DNA from: Nitrososphaerota archaeon
GTDB lineage: Archaea > Thermoproteota > Nitrososphaeria > Nitrososphaerales > CADDZS01
Direction of reading: 5' to 3'
Assembly (NCBI GenBank): GCA_021325255.1
Contig: JAJPHP010000050.1
Coordinates: 1 to 64,000 of the forward strand
DNA length: 64,000 bases
Part shown: positions 42,698 to 50,312 of the stretch, one piece after another
Numbering within the stretch: position 1 is the first letter of the stretch
How the letters are laid out: every line of letters starts with the position of its first letter
Position numbers and translations under genes: made by a program
The notes under the pieces: generated by a model
What the model was told of the DNA's origin: nothing
The model's database searches: none
What the model saw: only the letters and a program-made list of their open reading frames with translations

Positions 42698-44473
42698 CTA
42701 ATCCGAGAGCCTTACCTCTCCGTAGAGTCCAAAGGAGGACGATGGAGGGTTCAACACGCTCAGCGCGAAGGCGTTCGGGAGATCCTCGATTACCTCGTCC
42801 ATGACCTCGAGAAAGAAGGAAAAGTCCAGATTGCCGTCGTACCTGTAGGGTGGCAGAGGTGAAGAGACCAGGAGGTAACCCGCGTCCATGCTGTCGAAGT
42901 AGTAGAGGCCAGTCGCCTTGGTATAACTAGCGAGTTTTTGGATCTGAATCGCGGGGAAGATGCTCTGCGGATTTGATATGGCGGGGAGGCTGCTAAAGTT
43001 ACCGAGAAACAGCCTGATCCTCGCCTTACTCTTGCCGTAACTGGGCAGGTAGATCTGATTAGGCAGGTAGTCGTTGCTGTAGATAATCTCCCTTTGTCTC
43101 TCTGGCTGGAGTTCATCCTCGTCGACGTACATGTAGTGTAGGCTCAGGTTCTGGTCAAATGAAAAACCGGCAAAGAGAATCTTGGGAACACCATCAGGCA
43201 GTAATGTAAACTGCGGTCTGCAGTGTCCTATTATCAGGTTTCCCTGGTGCAGTATGGGTCTTGAGCCGAAGGAAATCGAGTTGGTTGCGGGATGATAGTA
43301 CAACACGCGAAGATGCATCGCGTCGATTACTACAGCGTTTGAAATCGGTCTTGCATCTCTTGAGCTCGTCGCGTTGTATATGCAGACGTATCCGTCCTCG
43401 ACCTGCCCCGTCCCGTTGCTGCAGGCCTGAATTGAGCCCAGCTTGTCCGGATTGAATATCCCTGCGAGATCCACTCCCGCTCCTGCACCGAAGGAACTCT
43501 GCGTTGCGATCGAGGCCCAGTTTGTTGGCGAGCCATGTATGTCGCTTAGAATGAAGGCCTGCACGGCCCGGCCGTGGTCCGGAGTGTTGCCGTCAAACGC
43601 ACCGTATGCGTAGAGAGCGACTGCGGTCTGTTGCCCTGCCGTTCTGCCGTCAACTAGAAGCGGGTCTGGCGAGGCAATCGAGAAGCGGTGAGAAGAAGCA
43701 ACGCCCAGAGCGTTGATGTCGGCGACGGTGTTTGGCATCACCACGCCCCCGAGGAACTCTGAACCTGAGGCAGGGGAGCCAACCTCGCTGTCCGTGAGCT
43801 TGTATGCGTAGATCGATTTCGTGTTGACGTTGCCCGTTTTGATCGAAAAGTAGAGTATAATCGAGTTGTCAATGTAATCGTAGATCGGCCAGAACTGTCC
43901 GTCGATTGAGTTCATCTTCGAGACATCGCCCGCGGCTGAGCCGCTTCCACCAAGCGTTCCGTATTGCGAGTTTGAGCCGGACGAAGTGCTGCCCACCCCG
44001 CTGCTCGCGCCGCCAGGATAATTTGAGTCAAACCAGTTCACGATGTCGTTCTTCGCCTGGGTATAGTGAACGACGAGTCTAGGGTTCACAAGCCACTCTG
44101 AAGCTGTTGCGCCAGGATAGAATCCATCTGGGTTCACGTCTGCGACGTAGATTGAGAAATTGTCGTTAGAATCGTTTGTACCAGAGGGGCTGCCGATCCA
44201 GAAGAACTTTACTGGGTACTGCCTCGCCTTCGTGGGCTGGCCGGGCACGAACCTCGTGGTGTAGACGAATATTCCGTTGTCGACGACGCCTAGGCCGCCA
44301 TCATTTGTCCCGTCGGGATTTCCGATGCTTGAAGATCCGAGAAAGTAGGTGTCGCGCACAGAGTCAAGCAGCATGTGCCTAACTCCGCGCCGAGTTGCAA
44401 GTTGCTGGGTTGGAGTCCTGATCTTACCTAAGCTGTCAGGAGATACGTCGACCTCTCCGACTACAAAACTCAT
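42698..44473 (-). CDS. large Gly/Ser/Asn-rich hypothetical protein, possible structural or propeller protein
   Basis: 591 residues from ATG 44473. No signal peptide is seen: the start is MSFVVGEVDVSPDSLGKIRTP. A low-complexity Gly/Ser segment lies at about 168-190. Elsewhere strand-rich pieces alternate with loops holding DGTNDGG, NDNFSIYVADV, YAYGAFDG and YYHPATNSISFG, which could form a beta-propeller or a carbohydrate-binding fold. Many Asp and Asn residues suggest calcium sites. Not recognised. It shares an operon with a beta-rich protein, a two-helix membrane protein and a helical protein, so it may belong to a secreted assembly or the remnant of a virus-like element. Confidence 0.6.
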   Translation of the reverse strand: MSFVVGEVDVSPDSLGKIRTPTQQLATRRGVRHMLLDSVRDTYFLGSSSIGNPDGTNDGGLGVVDNGIFVYTTRFVPGQPTKARQYPVKFFWIGSPSGTNDSNDNFSIYVADVNPDGFYPGATASEWLVNPRLVVHYTQAKNDIVNWFDSNYPGGASSGVGSTSSGSNSQYGTLGGSGSAAGDVSKMNSIDGQFWPIYDYIDNSIILYFSIKTGNVNTKSIYAYKLTDSEVGSPASGSEFLGGVVMPNTVADINALGVASSHRFSIASPDPLLVDGRTAGQQTAVALYAYGAFDGNTPDHGRAVQAFILSDIHGSPTNWASIATQSSFGAGAGVDLAGIFNPDKLGSIQACSNGTGQVEDGYVCIYNATSSRDARPISNAVVIDAMHLRVLYYHPATNSISFGSRPILHQGNLIIGHCRPQFTLLPDGVPKILFAGFSFDQNLSLHYMYVDEDELQPERQREIIYSNDYLPNQIYLPSYGKSKARIRLFLGNFSSLPAISNPQSIFPAIQIQKLASYTKATGLYYFDSMDAGYLLVSSPLPPYRYDGNLDFSFFLEVMDEVIEDLPNAFALSVLNPPSSSFGLYGEVRLSD

Positions 44474-44598
44474 TTTTGTTTATCCCAATCGCTCGAGAGT
44501 ACCATTGCCTTGATTATTTATCAGGGCACAATTCGAAATCATAGAACCAAGCTATGGGGAAGATCTCAATTTGCCCACGTTGAGCCTCGGATTTTCCC

Positions 44599-45063
44599 TC
44601 ATGAAACGACTATGCTCGAAATTCTCCCGTCCGGTCCTCGGAGAATAGTGTGCGTTTGAGTTATCGAGTCTGATGACATTGAAGTTGTAAATGAAGTCAT
44701 GATGCCGTTGCTGTCTCTTGAGATTGTGAGTATCATCGGACCATAGTTTAGCTGAGTTATTCTCCCGTCGACGTCCCTCAGCAGATTGATCTGGCCGTTC
44801 TGGTGGAGGTAAGCGTAAGCGAGCACTGCGTCAAGAGAAAGTGTGGGGTCGCCGGAAGATGGAGGAGTCGGGATAACCAGCGAAGTTAGCTGCTGCTGTC
44901 TTGAGAACGCATTAATCTTGTCCAGAGTGACAAGGCCTAGAGCGGCGCCTCCCGCGACGAGTGTAGATTTCAGGAGAAAGCTGCGCCTTTCGGATCTGCT
45001 TTTTACCGGTTGTGAATCTCTGCCTGTTATTTTTTGATTGCTTGCTTTTTCGTTGCTACTCAT
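44599..45063 (-). CDS. Tat-exported hypothetical protein
   Basis: 154 residues. The N-terminus has a twin-arginine signal (SERRSFLLKSTLVAGGAALGLVTLD, quoted here as SERRSFLLK at about 27-35 followed by a helix to about 53), so it is exported folded. The mature part is strand-rich with NGQINLLRDVDGRITQLNYG and RGPDGRISSIVV, two similar DGRI repeats resembling phage tail or fibre-type repeats. Family unknown. First gene of the minus-strand block ending at 41366; separated from the 591-residue gene by 125 bases. Confidence 0.6.
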   Translation of the reverse strand: MSSNEKASNQKITGRDSQPVKSRSERRSFLLKSTLVAGGAALGLVTLDKINAFSRQQQLTSLVIPTPPSSGDPTLSLDAVLAYAYLHQNGQINLLRDVDGRITQLNYGPMILTISRDSNGIMTSFTTSMSSDSITQTHTILRGPDGRISSIVVS

Positions 45064-45529
45064 TTCTTTCCTTTTTCCTCTCTTACTTCTCTACGTGTTT
45101 AGTGGATTCTTGCTTGCACATCTTGGAAATGAATTGGCCTGTGCTAATCAAGTTCGCCTCGGATCATTTTGAGCAAACTCGACATCATGCGAAAGCTAAC
45201 GTTCTTGGGAGAGAGGTCTGAACATAAGCCTAGCTTACAGTAATACTAGAGTAGAATACCAGTTTCTCTACTTGCCGCTCCTCAACAGAGCTGTTTCCGT
45301 CACGTCCTTTTCGAATATCGACTCGCAAAAACTCGATGTTTAACACCTCTTTTCGAAACGCGGATCAGTTCTAATCACCTACTTGCGTCCTATGAGTGCG
45401 AGATTTTGTCCATGCCTTGGCGGAATTCCGAGATCATCCTCGAAAATCCGAAAATTCGAGACATGCTGCCCTAATTTGTTTCCTCGAAACAAGCTGAAGC
45501 AAAGGGAAGGTCTTTTTCCCGTTTCCCGC

Positions 45530-45537
45530 TTTATATA
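45530..45537 (+). promoter_or_regulatory. consensus TATA box with no gene downstream
   Basis: TTTATATA preceded by a purine-poor CCCGTTTCCCGC stretch. It is one of the best TATA elements in the window, yet no coding frame follows on the plus strand for several hundred bases, pointing to a non-coding transcript starting near 45557-45563. Confidence 0.5.
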
Positions 45538-45556
45538 GCAAACTAGCTCTGTTACG

Positions 45557-45800
45557 TACCCCCTCTAGGGGGGTACCCCCTCGCTTTCTCGACAATTGTC
45601 TAGAACGTTAGATCGGAAAGTCGCAGTCTGCAGAAGCGGGATATCCCCGAATCCTTGACAGACGTAAGGGTACGCGGCAACGGTTGGCATATCGGATTTC
45701 GGATCATTTTGGTACCGTCATGAGTACGGGTTCAAAGCAGGAATGTATGGAGACAAGAAGGTCGTATCGTGCACTTTAGACACAGAGCTTGTGGTTCTCT
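45557..45800 (+). ncRNA. candidate structured non-coding RNA
   Basis: Boundaries are approximate. It would start at the expected distance from the TATA box at 45530, open with a stem TACCCCC (45557-45563) and GGGGGTA (45569-45575), and end at the T-rich tract CTCTTTTTTCTTTG at 45797-45810, which fits an archaeal terminator. The body contains further short complementary pieces and GC content above its surroundings. It does not match tRNA, 7S or RNase P RNA features that I can recognise. This is inference from signals only. Confidence 0.3.
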
Positions 45801-45819
45801 TTTTTCTTTGTTTTGAAAT

Positions 45820-45835
45820 CCCCCACGAGAGGGGG
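45820..45835. repeat. C5/G5 hairpin
   Basis: CCCCC (45820-45824), loop ACGAGA, GGGGG (45831-45835). It directly follows the T-rich tract and may belong to the 3' end of a transcript from the left or to the minus-strand region. Confidence 0.5.
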
Positions 45836-45870
45836 AGGCGTGCGGGCTCTTTTAACCCTGACCAAATGTG

Positions 45871-45904
45871 ATTACGTACGTACGTGATCACGTGCGTACG
45901 CAAT
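45871..45904. repeat. 34-bp near-perfect palindrome
   Basis: Centred on TGATCA at 45885-45890. The 14-base arms (from ATTACGTACG on the left to CGTACGCAAT on the right) differ at only two positions. The inner 12 bases, ACGTGATCACGT, are perfect. Alternating CGTA/CGTG composition could favour cruciform or Z-DNA structure, or serve as a dimeric operator. No gene start lies close on either strand. Confidence 0.65.
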
Positions 45905-46041
45905 TTCACGAAAACTGAAATGGTAGAAAGCTGGAAGTCGGCTGATTGACGTCCGACGGACAACTCCCACTTATCTCCCTTGGGTTCATGCCGTTCTTAT
46001 CCAAATCAACAAGGAAGATGCATCTCAAATCCGCTTGTGCG

Positions 46042-46962
46042 CTATATCGTTGCGTTCTGCTTTCCGCCCTTCGTTTCATACCACACGAGCGCAAGTGCGA
46101 TCAGCGGGATGAGCACTATCATAGTGAGAATCTGTAGTGGCGTAGAGACTACCGAGGCTACGTTTGAGCCCAGAGTACTCCTGTAAACCGTAACCCAGAG
46201 AGACAATAGGAAGATCCCTATGCCAAAGATTGGAACCTTGACGGGTTTCAGTTTACCGATTATCGGGCGGACCCTGTCCCTCCTGTCGATCTCTCCGGAG
46301 AAGAATAGCACTCCCACAGCGACAAGGCCGAGGAGCCAGGTCGCGTAAACCGAGAGCGGTACTTGAAGAAGTGTGTTAACGTTCGGGGGAGAGCTAAAGT
46401 TTGAGGGTACGAAGAGCCAAATGAGTAGCACTGCAATGGACCCAAAGAGAAAACCGCGGTCAAGCAGGTGGCTGTTCAGCGCGAAGCCGTAGACCCTTCT
46501 CCAAGGCACTGGCTCGTTGAGCGTCTCCTGCAGATCCGGGTCGGCGTACTTCACGAGGCCGGGCGGGTCTTCCTGATAGAAGTACACGTGCTCCTTTGGA
46601 TCCGGTGGCTGAGATTTTCCGCTCGAATCGTACTGCCCTCTCTTTGCTAGCCTAGTGAAGGGATAGAACCACTCGACACCTCTATCCTTTACAGTCGTGA
46701 AAGAGTCCTGCAGGACGTGGAGGAAAACGCCGAGGGATAGGAATGGGCTGACGGCGAACGTCAGAGCGATGACGACTACGTTGTGGAGCAAGGCGCGGTG
46801 TCTTTGCTCAGCGGCATACTTTTTCGGTGGGATGAACCAGTACTCCCTGTCGAGGTCTGGTAGTAGTGCGCCTAAACCCACTAGTAGCGCAAGCTCTGGC
46901 TGGTGTCCGAAGAAGACAAATCCTATGGCTAGTCCGAAGAAAAAATGAGTTGGTAGATCCAA
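46042..46962 (-). CDS. YdjM/DUF457-type membrane-bound metal-dependent hydrolase-like protein
   Basis: 306 residues. The start MDLPTHFFFGLAIGFVFFG followed by LVGLGALLPDLDR and RHRALLHNVVV is typical of the YdjM/DUF457 family, with the conserved His, Asp and HR-x3-H residues as a putative metal site; VFLHVLQDSFTT adds another His/Asp pair. The C-terminal half is extra: helices at about 175-195, 205-232, 245-265 and 275-298. Role unproven; relatives are linked to membrane stress or DNA damage response in bacteria. ATG start, monocistronic. Confidence 0.8.
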   Translation of the reverse strand: MDLPTHFFFGLAIGFVFFGHQPELALLVGLGALLPDLDREYWFIPPKKYAAEQRHRALLHNVVVIALTFAVSPFLSLGVFLHVLQDSFTTVKDRGVEWFYPFTRLAKRGQYDSSGKSQPPDPKEHVYFYQEDPPGLVKYADPDLQETLNEPVPWRRVYGFALNSHLLDRGFLFGSIAVLLIWLFVPSNFSSPPNVNTLLQVPLSVYATWLLGLVAVGVLFFSGEIDRRDRVRPIIGKLKPVKVPIFGIGIFLLSLWVTVYRSTLGSNVASVVSTPLQILTMIVLIPLIALALVWYETKGGKQNATI

Positions 46963-47141
46963 AGGCTACACTCGGCGAGCTTGTATTTGGGGAAATAAAC
47001 ATTGGGTTGACAGGCCCTCATGATACGTGCCATTATTTTGCTACTTTATCATCCAGTGGAAGGCCTTTCGACTCGGAAAAGGCGAGTATTTACTAGAGCC
47101 TAAAACGAACCGAAGTCTTCTCTAACACTACTTTTTTCAGA

Positions 47142-47149
47142 TTTATATC
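47142..47149 (+). promoter_or_regulatory. TATA box for the NicX-like gene
   Basis: TTTATATC, 40 bases before the ATG at 47189; a start site around 47172 would give a leader of under 20 bases. Confidence 0.55.
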
Positions 47150-47188
47150 GAAGTACCTAGGGGACTTTAACCTCAAGACACTGTCAAA

Positions 47189-48286
47189 ATGAGTGGAGTA
47201 ATCGGCGGCTATCCAGGTCATCACTCCTCAAACCCATTCATCCTGCCTCAACTCATGGAAGCTACAAAGAACTGCGTCGAGAATTTCTGTCAGGTAAAGA
47301 AAGGCGAACGAGTCCTAGTAGTTTCAGAGTATGATACTGATCCAATAGTCGCCTCGGCGTTCGCAGCTTCGGCTCAACTCGCCGGCGGCGACGTCGCAGT
47401 AATCATAATCCCTCCTCTGAGCGTGGGCGGATGGGTGAAAAACAGACCAAACGACATGCTCGTTGCAGCATTTGAAAAATCCGATGTAGTGATAGCCTGC
47501 ACTTACTTTGAGTTCGCGCACAACGAACGGACGTTCTTCAGCAAGATCTTCAGCGGCAAGTCAAGAGTGTGCTCCGTCCTCATGGCATCCACGCCCGGAT
47601 CACTGATTGCAGCAGGAAGGTTCCCGCTTCCACTCTACTGCGAGATAGGGGAAAGAGCTCTCAAGATTATGAAGGGCGCGAACAGGATACGCTACACCGC
47701 AGCTTCGGGCACGGACATTACCTTTGAAGGGCCGCAGGGGATCTCCTACGGAAGGCCGCTACAGCCAGGTGAGTGGGCGATCTTCCCCCCGATGGGTATA
47801 AACTTCTATCCGGTGACCTCCAACGGCGTCCTTGTGCCAGACGAAACCGCCCTAACGGGCAGACTCTCTTCTCCGATCAAGTTCACGGTGGAGAACAACT
47901 TTGTCACAAAGGTAGAAGGAGCGTCTGGGGCTGAGAGGAACGCTGTTGAAGCTTTCTGCAATGGGAAGTATTACGTCAGGCACACGGTCATTGGACTGAA
48001 CCCCAAGGTGAGGACAGTTAACGCACCGGAGTATGAGAGGGAACGCGCCGCAGGAACAACCTATCTGGGCATCGACGGGACCGGTCCATCAGGCCAGATT
48101 GACAGATTAAAGCCGGGATTTTCGCACCTTGACATGATCTTCGACACGCCGACAGTATTCATAGATAATGAGATGATAGTCAAGGACAGGCGCCTTTTGC
48201 TTCTTGACGATCCAGGTCTTATCGAGTTTGCAAAGCAGTACGGAGACCCGAAGAAGGTCCTTGCGCAGACCTCGTTCCTCTGGTAG
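47189..48286 (+). CDS. NicX-like ring-cleaving dioxygenase / M29 aminopeptidase-fold protein
   Basis: 365 residues. The N-terminal half resembles the nucleotide-like domain of aminopeptidase T/M29 proteins (VKKGERVLVVSEYDTD, KSDVVIACTYFEFAHN), and the C-terminal half has the metal-binding pattern of 2,5-dihydroxypyridine 5,6-dioxygenase NicX: His265 in VRHTVIGLNP and His313-x-Asp315 in FSHLDMIFDTPT. NicX is reported to hold Fe(II) with two His and one Asp in this arrangement (recalled, not checked). It would open a hydroxylated pyridine or related ring. An aminopeptidase-like role is the alternative. It is monocistronic with its own TATA box, and lies near amidase, hydantoinase and amide-type transporter genes. 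Confidence 0.7.
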   Translation: MSGVIGGYPGHHSSNPFILPQLMEATKNCVENFCQVKKGERVLVVSEYDTDPIVASAFAASAQLAGGDVAVIIIPPLSVGGWVKNRPNDMLVAAFEKSDVVIACTYFEFAHNERTFFSKIFSGKSRVCSVLMASTPGSLIAAGRFPLPLYCEIGERALKIMKGANRIRYTAASGTDITFEGPQGISYGRPLQPGEWAIFPPMGINFYPVTSNGVLVPDETALTGRLSSPIKFTVENNFVTKVEGASGAERNAVEAFCNGKYYVRHTVIGLNPKVRTVNAPEYERERAAGTTYLGIDGTGPSGQIDRLKPGFSHLDMIFDTPTVFIDNEMIVKDRRLLLLDDPGLIEFAKQYGDPKKVLAQTSFLW

Positions 48287-48321
48287 CGCCTAAAAATCTA
48301 GGAAGCACTAGGATACCTCTG

Positions 48322-49299
48322 CTACTTGGTTTCGGGCTGGTCTTTATCTTCTTTGTCTGAAGCGCTTTGCTCCCTATTCTTGGGAGTTTCATAGTGACTC
48401 TTGATCTGTTCAATCATGATCTCCTCTTTGATTGATCTGAGCGAGTTCTGAACGATGGGTGGTCCTGCCGGAGTTTCGCCTTCTGCTTCGCCATCGGTGT
48501 TGCTTTGCTGTTCCTGCTGCTTTCGAGCCAGTGCATTCCCAATTCCGTCCATATACCTCAAGGAGGGAACGCGAAGCGCGTGGATGAAAGCGGAGACAGG
48601 CGCGGAGAGAAACAGCAGTGCTATCAGAACCAAATGCGTACCGTATGGAATCGCTATCAGCAAATTTGCGCTACTTGAAATTGTGTATTGTGCGGCGGGT
48701 GGAATATCAGGGCTTATAGAATGAGCAACATCGCCAAGGTACTCTGCCAGGAAACCTGTCACTCCGACAAGAAAAAGTAGGACAGCAAACCAGGCATCAG
48801 AGAAGCTGATCCTCTCTCGGAACGTGGGCACCCCTATCAAGCGGGCAATAGTGATCGAGGCGCCGAGCACCATGATGACTCCAGAGATGTTTCCAAGGAG
48901 CCTTATCCAGCTCAAGGTCCCACCAAAGAGCGGAATGTAGTTTCCCGGCTGGTTGAAAATATAGTCGGCGGTCGTGGTGACTCCCAGCCCGACAAACCCC
49001 CAGAACATGCATAGGTGGGCAAACCTCCTCGTCCTATCGCTAATCACGTCTCTCTGGAACATTACTCTGTTCACGAGCTCGGAAGCAAAGATTCGCATCA
49101 GTCCACCAGCACCTAGATTTTGCCTGCCCCTACTCAGGAGTCTGGTCGTCGAGGGGCCGGGCTTCAGGTACTTCACTGCAAGTACGATTAGAATTACAAC
49201 GAGCGTTACAAGGGCTGCCAGGTCAATCAGGGAGACAGAAACGAAGGTCGGGAAGGTCCCGGTGCCAGGCTGAATGTTCGCCGCGCTTATCATCTGCAA
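48322..49299 (-). CDS. cytochrome b-type membrane anchor, NarI/HdrE-like (operon B)
   Basis: 325 residues. Helix 1 VSLIDLAALVTLVVILIVLAV, then RFAHLCMFWGFVGLGVTTTAD, ISGVIMVLGASITIARLIG, WFAVLLFLVGVTGFLAEYLG and LLIAIPYGTHLVLIALLFLSAPVSAFIHAL. His residues in the helices probably bind haem b. The sequence is closely related to the anchor in operon A, including NRVMFQRDVI and FNQPGNYIPL. A C-terminal cytoplasmic tail of about 75 polar residues is longer than in the paralogue. Links the molybdoenzyme of operon B to the quinone pool. Confidence 0.88.
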   Translation of the reverse strand: MQMISAANIQPGTGTFPTFVSVSLIDLAALVTLVVILIVLAVKYLKPGPSTTRLLSRGRQNLGAGGLMRIFASELVNRVMFQRDVISDRTRRFAHLCMFWGFVGLGVTTTADYIFNQPGNYIPLFGGTLSWIRLLGNISGVIMVLGASITIARLIGVPTFRERISFSDAWFAVLLFLVGVTGFLAEYLGDVAHSISPDIPPAAQYTISSSANLLIAIPYGTHLVLIALLFLSAPVSAFIHALRVPSLRYMDGIGNALARKQQEQQSNTDGEAEGETPAGPPIVQNSLRSIKEEIMIEQIKSHYETPKNREQSASDKEDKDQPETK

Positions 49300-49308
49300 T
49301 CTCTGTGC

Positions 49309-49623
49309 TTACCCTCCTTTCATCTGCGAAGCTATCATAAGCTGGATTTCGTCTCCCTCGTTCGGAGCAAGTTTGAGTGATGGGTTCGTGACGTGCTGCC
49401 CGTTGACGAAGACTATCAATCCGGCGTTGAGCTCTCCGTCGTTCGTTAGGGCAATTTCCTCGAACCTCTTCCCGTATTTCTCGCACAGCCCGAGAATTGC
49501 TTCCTTCATCGTCAACTCGCTTTTTGAAAATGTCACCTGGTCGCTGCTCCTGCCGACGATGCCCATTATCGGACCAAAAAAGCGAAAGTTGATTGTCGTC
49601 TGATGAGAGACTTCACTCGACAT
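49309..49623 (-). CDS. MoaD/SAMP-like ubiquitin-fold protein with Gly-Gly terminus (operon B)
   Basis: 104 residues. Beta-grasp layout INFRFFGPIMGIVG, MKEAILGLCEKYG, NAGLIVFVNGQHV, LAPNEGDEIQLMIAS and the terminal MKGG. The C-terminal Gly-Gly is needed for activation by an E1-like enzyme. It sits between the ferredoxin and cytochrome genes of operon B, whereas the operon A copy lies between the catalytic subunit and ferredoxin, so the association with the enzyme has been kept through a rearrangement. Confidence 0.88.
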   Translation of the reverse strand: MSSEVSHQTTINFRFFGPIMGIVGRSSDQVTFSKSELTMKEAILGLCEKYGKRFEEIALTNDGELNAGLIVFVNGQHVTNPSLKLAPNEGDEIQLMIASQMKGG

Positions 49624-49646
49624 TCAGTCTGTACACTTCTCCCCAG

Positions 49647-50312
49647 TTAGGCATTAGTCGACTTGCCGTCAAACCTTTCGTCAAAGAGGAAGACAACATT
49701 TGGCCCTGTCTTTGCCTCGGACCTCAAAACTGTGTGGTTTCTTTTCTCAATGAGTCTGGAGGGATTGCTGTTAGGATCGTCGAGGTCTCCAAATATTCTG
49801 CATTGCGTGGGGCATGTGATTACGCAGGCTGGCGAGGCCTCCCTGTCAACTCCCGGCTTCAACCCCTTCTTCAACCCAGAGTCTACTCTGTGAGAACAGA
49901 AGGTGCATTTCTGAGCCGTTCCCACTTTGAATTTGGCGAGTGCGAGATTGTCGAGCGGCGTCTTCTCCGATCCGAGCAAGGTGTGATCAAAGAAATGCAT
50001 CGCGCCGTAAGGGCACGCTACTACACAAGCTTTGGAACCGATGCAGCTGTCTCCGTCGACCTCGACAATTCCGTCCTTCCGCTTTGTTATCGCCTTTGCA
50101 GCGCAGGACTTGATGCAAGGTGGGTCGTCGCAGTGCATGCATAGAGTAGGGATGAAGACCCTGTGTGCGTTTGGATACTTTCCAACCTCCGCGTGAAGCA
50201 CCGGCGCGTAGTAAATATTCCCCGGAGACATGTTCTCCATTTTACAAGCAACCGTGCAGGCATCGCACCCTACGCACTTTGCAAGATCTATGACCATCCC
50301 CCAGCGTGTCAT
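49647..50312 (-). CDS. 4Fe-4S ferredoxin-type electron-transfer subunit (operon B)
   Basis: 221 residues, starting MTRWGMVIDLAKCVGCDACTVACK. Four cysteine groups: CVGCDACTVAC; CMHCDDPPCIKSCAAK; CIGSKACVVACPYGAM (one Cys of the usual four replaced, as Ser/Gly-Ser-Lys spacing shows); and KCTFCSHRV with CVITCPTQC. Passes electrons between the catalytic subunit and the cytochrome. Its start overlaps the stop of the catalytic subunit by 4 bases. Confidence 0.9.
   Translation of the reverse strand: MTRWGMVIDLAKCVGCDACTVACKMENMSPGNIYYAPVLHAEVGKYPNAHRVFIPTLCMHCDDPPCIKSCAAKAITKRKDGIVEVDGDSCIGSKACVVACPYGAMHFFDHTLLGSEKTPLDNLALAKFKVGTAQKCTFCSHRVDSGLKKGLKPGVDREASPACVITCPTQCRIFGDLDDPNSNPSRLIEKRNHTVLRSEAKTGPNVVFLFDERFDGKSTNA

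Larger units (their letters stand above)
45064..46041. other. gene-poor region with strong hairpins and palindrome
   Basis: Nearly 1 kb without a convincing coding frame (a minus-strand frame at 45718-45963 crosses the structured DNA and has no protein-like character). It holds a strong TATA box (45530), a G/C-run hairpin directly after it (45557-45575), a T-rich tract (45796-45814), a second C5/G5 hairpin (45820-45835) and a 34-bp near-palindrome (45871-45904). Confidence 0.6.

Noticed and set aside
45600..45690. Segments GGAAAGTC and GTAAGGGT resembling conserved pieces of RNase P RNA
   Set aside because: The other conserved parts (including the 3' CAGAACC-GGCTTA-like region) are absent and the spacing is wrong; treated only as an unassigned ncRNA candidate.
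45718..45963. 81-codon minus-strand reading frame
   Set aside because: It runs through hairpins and the 34-bp palindrome, has no protein-like features and no promoter.
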